A stretch of 64,000 bases of DNA from Eupeodes corollae (Eukaryota > Arthropoda > Insecta > Diptera > Syrphidae): the NCBI RefSeq assembly GCF_945859685.1, contig NC_079147.1, forward strand, positions 211,733,578 through 211,797,577, read 5' to 3'. Of this stretch, positions 59,256-64,000 are shown piece by piece. Below the pieces are notes generated by a model. The model saw nothing but the letters and a program-made list of their open reading frames with translations. It did no database searches and was not told where the DNA came from. How positions within the stretch are numbered: the stretch's first letter is position 1; each line of letters opens with the position of its first letter. The translations under genes and the position numbers were made by a program.

Positions 59256-60689
59256 TAAAACATTTGAAGACAAGCGATTTTAAGGTTCACATCCGATTCG
59301 TGTGATTCTGGGGAAAAAATAAAACAAAAAATTCGTTTAAACGCAATTTCTTAAGAGTTATTTAAATTCAAGCCATATTAAACGAATTAAACTTAAAGAA
59401 AATCCTACTTAACGAAGAACGGAAAATTACTCTATTATAGTTTTTCAAAACTAAAATAGTGTGCAAAAAGAATGGGATTACGTGGTTTTTTGAGACGATA
59501 CAATTATTAAATTTTGGTGGCCCTGATAAGTAAACCTTTTATTTTCACGATTTGAGAAAATAAAAAGGTATTATTAGCTTCAAAACAACTGTGATGGAGG
59601 TGTTGTTATATTGAAAGCTGACATTTATTATAGAAAAGTTAAAACTGAGATCGTTTATTCACAAATATTACTGTAGCTAGGTATAAGGGAATCGTGGAAA
59701 GAAATGTTCCTAATTGATCTAAAAATGTTTGACCCATAAACTTATCCTTGGACGGAGGTGCAAAATTTGCACTTACTTTATTGTAAGAAAAGGCTTTAGA
59801 ATTCATACCGTAACGAAAAATAGCTATGTTCTAAAAACTAGTATTCCGTATCTATTTATCAGAACTATAACTTATTTTTTCTATGAAGAAATAAATATAG
59901 GTATCGATTCGAATACTAACCACTGGTATAATAACCAGGTTTAAGCTTGTTTCTTCGGAACAAATACTCGGTTATAAATCGATAGGAATCGGTCTTAGTA
60001 CTTGTGAAAAGAGTCATGATTTCATTCGAGTACTAATGCTTTGTCTACACGGAATGGCCTGGAGAAGCGTACTAAAAAAGTGTCTGTGATATTCCTACAT
60101 TGTCTTGCAACAACTCCTATAAGTATGAGATTATGTACTATAATGTATAGTACCACAATCTTTGCTTGTAACACAAGGGCGCATAGTTAGTTTGACGAGA
60201 CAGCATTGCCTTCAGCCCCATACTGTACTGGAGATGTCGCATTGCTACTAGATTCTCCCGCCATAATTTATGGCGTTATAATTGATACCATGGATACAAT
60301 GGATTAATGTCAATAGTGCATGCGTATAGCAACTGTATCGATATATTTCTACAATTACAATAATGTATAGACTTTTCTGCTGGGAGCGTTGTACATGCCG
60401 TCAGTCAGTAATCAGTTTCAGTATGGGCCTGACTCCCATACTGGCATTGGCGTATCGGCTATAACTACTGTCGACGTTACTATTCTCACTATGGCCAAAT
60501 TCACTATTCTTGCAACTTTGTATCCAATGGAAATCTTCTAAGCCATACAGCATTGCGCGTTCACACCCATACTGACGTTGTAATATTCGCAATGTATTTT
60601 ATTACGTGTAAATATGTTCTTAGCGTTGCGAGTAAGTACTCATTTTGCTGAGTCTTCTCTTAAAAGTTGGGTCAAAGTTTTAGTTTAAC
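59256..60689. other. Noncoding; a less AT-rich patch at 60.1-60.6 kb
   Basis: From 60180 to 60600 the sequence is richer in G and C and repeats CCCATACTG-like words (60222, 60434, 60568). I cannot assign it to a gene or a known element. The remainder is featureless. Confidence 0.35.
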
Positions 60690-62220
60690 TGATTTAATTG
60701 ACAACCAGCAATATAAAGAACAATTTGCCAATGAAGTTCGAAAGAAGGGAAATAGACTGAAATCATTAGATACGGTTTTAACCATCTTACAGAAATCTTA
60801 AGGGAAGCTTTCGAAGATATTTGCACTTTTAAACTGCCTCTTAAGGTAGGCAAAAAACCATCTTGGCGTACTAATGAGGTTGGCAACATAAGGAAATAAA
60901 CAAGAAAACTTTTCAATGTTGCCAAACGCACTAGACGCCTAGTCTACTGAGACTCAAGTCAAGTTAAGTCAAAAAAGATTTAAGGCAGAGTCATAACGAG
61001 TCAAAAGAAGGGCTTCAAGAAATATTCTACGACAAAATAGAATGTACCAACAAGTCAGTGAGAGATGCGTTAAAGGGGTCACTAAGAATAGCCACTGATC
61101 GATGGGCAGAATCTTGACGGAACTCATAAATACCTACTTCCCGAGCTGTAATCATATTAATAACGAATCAGAGCTATCAACTTACTCTAAAAATATATAT
61201 ATATAAAAATAGCCCCAACAAGTCTGATAACAAAGGATAAGGTTAGGTTGGCCATAAGTTCCTTCGTACTGTGGCTTGACCATTAGCCTCATCAAAACTG
61301 ATTTAGTGCTAATTAAAAGATGAAAATACCAGATTATACAATTCCTAGTGGAAGGAACCTCACTTAAATTATCAAATTAAGCTTAATGCCTAAGAGTATT
61401 CTTAGATAAAAAGCTGAACTGGGGCCCAAATACATTGGAGAGATTCCGTTCTACTCATCTAAAAATATCTTCAGCTGAAATTTTGGACCAAATCCTCAAA
61501 CCATACTGCAGATGTCCACAGCAATTATCAGAGCAGTACTCATTTACATTGTAATGGGTTAAAGAAATCTAAATATCTAAAAACCCTTACAAGGGCACAA
61601 AGAATGGCATGCATATGCATAAGAGGAGCGATGGGGTGCTTTCCCATTACAGAAATGGAAGCAATACTCAATCTTCTACTGGCAGACGGCTTTGTCACAG
61701 CCTATAATTTTTATTTTATCTTATTTGATTTGTTGAATTTTTTGTGAATAAAATATCTAAAAATCTAAAAAAAAAAATCTACTCAATCTTCTACCCCTGG
61801 ACTTTTATATAAAAGAAACTGTTGCAAACAGCAACGCCTTAAGGCTAAGTCAGACCCATTACTGGAAAACCAGCCACACCGATGACATGTGCAAATGATG
61901 CAAGACGAAGAAGAAAGGAAAGATACAGCTTACTTTTTAAGTCACTGCCCAGCACTTTGCCGCACTGGAAACAAACTCTTAGGCAGACAATTTTTCAATG
62001 ATCTTGAAAAACAGGCACGCATTTCAGGAAACCGCCTATTGGGTTTCATAAAAGCCTCTAAATGAGTGGAACAAGAGCATCCATAGATATCATAGATTTT
62101 TTATATTTTACTTTCAAGGAAGTTTAATTCTTCGGGGTATAAGAATGAATATACAGTATTGCGGTAAAGTCATCAATCGCCTGTACATTTACCTAACCTA
62201 ACCTAACTTAGCCTAACCGT
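60690..62220 (+). mobile_element. R1/I-type LINE, 3' part, degraded
   Basis: Plus-strand pieces appear in order: a GKKPSWRTNEVGNIRK block (about 60850), LDKKLNWGP (about 61407), and RAQRMACICIRGAMGCFPIT (about 61588-61647), typical of the segment after the reverse transcriptase in R1/I/LOA-like elements. Near 61970 there is a C-terminal tail with GRQFFNDLEKQARISGNRLL. A TAACCTAACC-type tail follows at 62190-62218. The frame is destroyed repeatedly. Confidence 0.62.
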
Positions 62221-63179
62221 ATATGGGCTTTAACTCGGCGAAAGCTATCCCCTAAGCAGTAAATTGTTTTCGGCGTAAACTTTACATATCCCCACAGAAG
62301 CGAATCTTCTTTAACCAAAATTGAGCTTTATCTCTAAACAACATTACCGTTTTCATATTTCTGACAAGTAGTTCATGATAATCTCACTATAACTTGTAGA
62401 AATGTTAAGAATGTGCCAATAACAGAATACATAGCTAATCTTGTCGAAATTCAGGTTAAAGTCGTGAGATTAAAATTCTGTTTATATGATCCCCCAAAGA
62501 ATGGACAGAGGCTTCCACACTTTTTTCAATCTTAATAAATATGAAAACACTTTTATTTACCTATGTATTTATATTTAAGGAATACTTAAAGAAAAAAAAA
62601 TAATCTTCATGAGTCGAACCAAACTTCTTCATAAGGCAGACAAAATTACTGAAATTATTACATTTTAAGCTCAAACTAATGTGTTATTTATAGAAAACCC
62701 AGCCATCGTTAAAAATGGAGAAGTGCAGTAGCATTAGTAAGTCTCATTCAAAGTAAAACCATGTTGGGCGATGTGTGTATAATCTTGGAAAATCTTAAGC
62801 TATAAAGCTTTAGCTACAAACGGGTCGTATCACACCAACCACAATCATATTTTATTGCATATAAAATTGCTACAGATCTTAAAAACATTAAAACAAAATG
62901 CACGACTTCTGGTACCACACATATCTGTTCCCACGACCAGCAACGCTTTCATAGGTATGAAAAAAGAAACACTTAGAAAACCAACTACAGTTGAACACGC
63001 TTATTTGATCTTTTGATCTTCTTTTACTTCAACTATCTCCCTAAGGCAACCTGCAGAACACCATTCCGCAATAAAGCTCTCTTAACACAATTATATCTTT
63101 CTTTTCAAGTTTGTTTTATAAAAATTTTGTCAATTTTGCATAAAATTTGTGCCTATCAAATGTGCCTCATTGAAAAACA
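62221..63179. other. Noncoding, nothing recognised
   Basis: AT-rich with no supported gene. The 133-codon frame from 63013 runs into a repeat and is not called. Confidence 0.4.
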
Positions 63180-63520
63180 GGTTAAAATGAGATTCAGACT
63201 GATAATTTTTGGGATCTTCTGCCGATATTTCTTAAAGTTTTTAAATAAATTAGTAACAACATTTTATGGAAAATATAAAAGTTTCAAGTCAATACCTTTC
63301 TTTGTTCTCATGATTCTTGAGTCGAAAGCCATTTCTTATCAGTTTTTAGTTGTTTATGAAGGTCTTGAATGGATTTTTCTAAAAACAAGATATGAATGGG
63401 GGAAAAAAGTTTAATTTCAATGTCTGGTTTTGTTCCCAAGATATTTTAGTCAAAAACCGACGATTTTTACCAATTTTAAGTGGTATTTTTTGAAGGGTTT
63501 TTTATTTCTTATGTAAAACA
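63180..63520 (+). repeat. Dispersed 1 kb repeat, partial copy 4
   Basis: It shares CAAGATATTTTAGTC, TTTTTACCAATTTTAAGTGG and related words with the other copies. Only part of the subrepeat region is present. It is overlaid on its right by a SINE. Confidence 0.45.
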
Positions 63521-63720
63521 ACTAGGGCCTAAAGACTTACAACTCTCAACCATCGCTGTGTGCTACTACTTTTGTCAGGGATGAAGGAGACCTACAGTTT
63601 TAAGCCGAATCCGAACGGCTTATTTGAAAAAGTACTTTTCATGACAAGAATTACTCTTAGGAAATTTGTCAATTCTTCGCAAGAGGCAGTACCCGTGAAA
63701 AAAAAACTTTAGATGGCATA
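63521..63720 (-). mobile_element. tRNA-headed SINE, copy f (reverse, head lost)
   Basis: It carries ACTAGGGCCTAAAGACTTAC, TGTCAGGGATG, CCGAATCCGAACGGCTTATT and AGAGGCAGTACCCGTG, and stops at TTTAGATGGCATAG. The tRNA-like head and the outer tail are missing. A short GGTA repeat follows. Confidence 0.72.
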
Positions 63721-63734
63721 GGTAGGTAGGTAGA

Positions 63735-64000
63735 AATGGCGATCTCAAGCAACCTAGCCTGAATCCAACTAGCGCTGTAGTGCACCGTTTTGATACCAAA
63801 AACTCGTTTGACCTTTGATTGAAAGGGAAAGATTTATAGAGAAGCTTCATAGCGATTGTGTTAGAGCCATTATGTCGCATTGAGAAAAAAGATTAGGTCT
63901 CTAATCTTTGTCTCAGATAGCTTATCAAGTTCTTAAAAGAATGCTTTTCCAAATATTTCATTCTAGTGTTTGCCAAAGCAGGACATTTGCAAAGGAAATG
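63735..64000 (-). mobile_element. LINE C-terminal fragment at the window edge
   Basis: The minus strand reads FLCKCPALANTRMKYL near the edge (a Cys-rich motif near the C-terminus of R1/I-like elements). It then gives FKNLISYLRQ and a following frame MRHNGSNTIAMKLLYKSFPF. The element continues outside the window, so type is uncertain. Confidence 0.45.

Noticed and set aside
60401..60931. Minus-strand frames as missing upstream DUF389 exons
   Set aside because: No membrane helices or DUF389 blocks, no fitting splice sites, and part lies in an R1-like LINE remnant.
63013..63414. 133-codon open frame
   Set aside because: Phe/Ile/Lys/Tyr-rich translation typical of AT-rich noncoding DNA. Its right half overlaps a copy of the 1 kb dispersed repeat.

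Overview
This is AT-rich animal DNA, most likely from a higher (brachyceran) fly. The evidence is short GT-AG introns beside very long ones, exons with homopolymer-rich tails (poly-Gly, poly-Pro, His/Gln, Ser/Thr) like those of Drosophila regulatory and receptor genes, CATACATATGTA-type simple sequence, and many degraded Tc1/mariner, RTE, Jockey- and R1-like elements. I see no operons, rRNA, functional tRNA, CRISPR or viral genes. Species cannot be fixed from sequence alone.

Two multi-exon genes dominate, and they converge. The plus-strand gene (visible exons 2355-23728) is the 3' part of a seven-helix receptor. It encodes about five membrane helices and a long disordered cytoplasmic tail ending at 23728, with a 15.4 kb last intron. 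Its layout resembles the ADGRA (GPR124/125) branch of adhesion GPCRs. The minus-strand gene (visible exons 56292 down to 38098) is the 3' part of a DUF389 membrane protein, a family best known from bacteria and archaea. Six exons join in frame into 460 codons plus a stop. It has a low-complexity C-terminal tail and a possible alternative terminal exon. Upstream exons of both genes lie outside the window. A small broken gene-like unit (57.1-57.6 kb, plus strand) lies upstream of the first visible DUF389 exon.

Everything else is intron or intergenic DNA made largely of mobile-element debris. Receptor introns (2.7-22.7 kb): two copies of one Tc1/mariner-type family, a different internally deleted mariner, LINE reverse transcriptase fragments, and a 2.4 kb element with about 400-475 bp terminal inverted repeats around a broken gene that matches no transposase family I can name. 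Intergenic 24.4-36.1 kb: four diverged tandem units of roughly 2-4 kb, each carrying an inverted-repeat (foldback) module and interrupted by SINEs, LINE pieces and a dispersed 1 kb repeat. DUF389 introns and upstream (38.7-64 kb): a 540 bp degenerate minisatellite, a mariner with both ends and TA duplications, a Harbinger-like fragment, a foldback MITE abutting a 5'-truncated Jockey-like LINE with an A-tail, RTE- and R1-like fragments, and more SINEs.

A tRNA-headed SINE family recurs at least six times. Its A box, B box and Asp-like anticodon region are readable. The candidates for something undescribed are the long-TIR element at 16.3-18.7 kb and the tandem foldback array at 24.4-36.1 kb.
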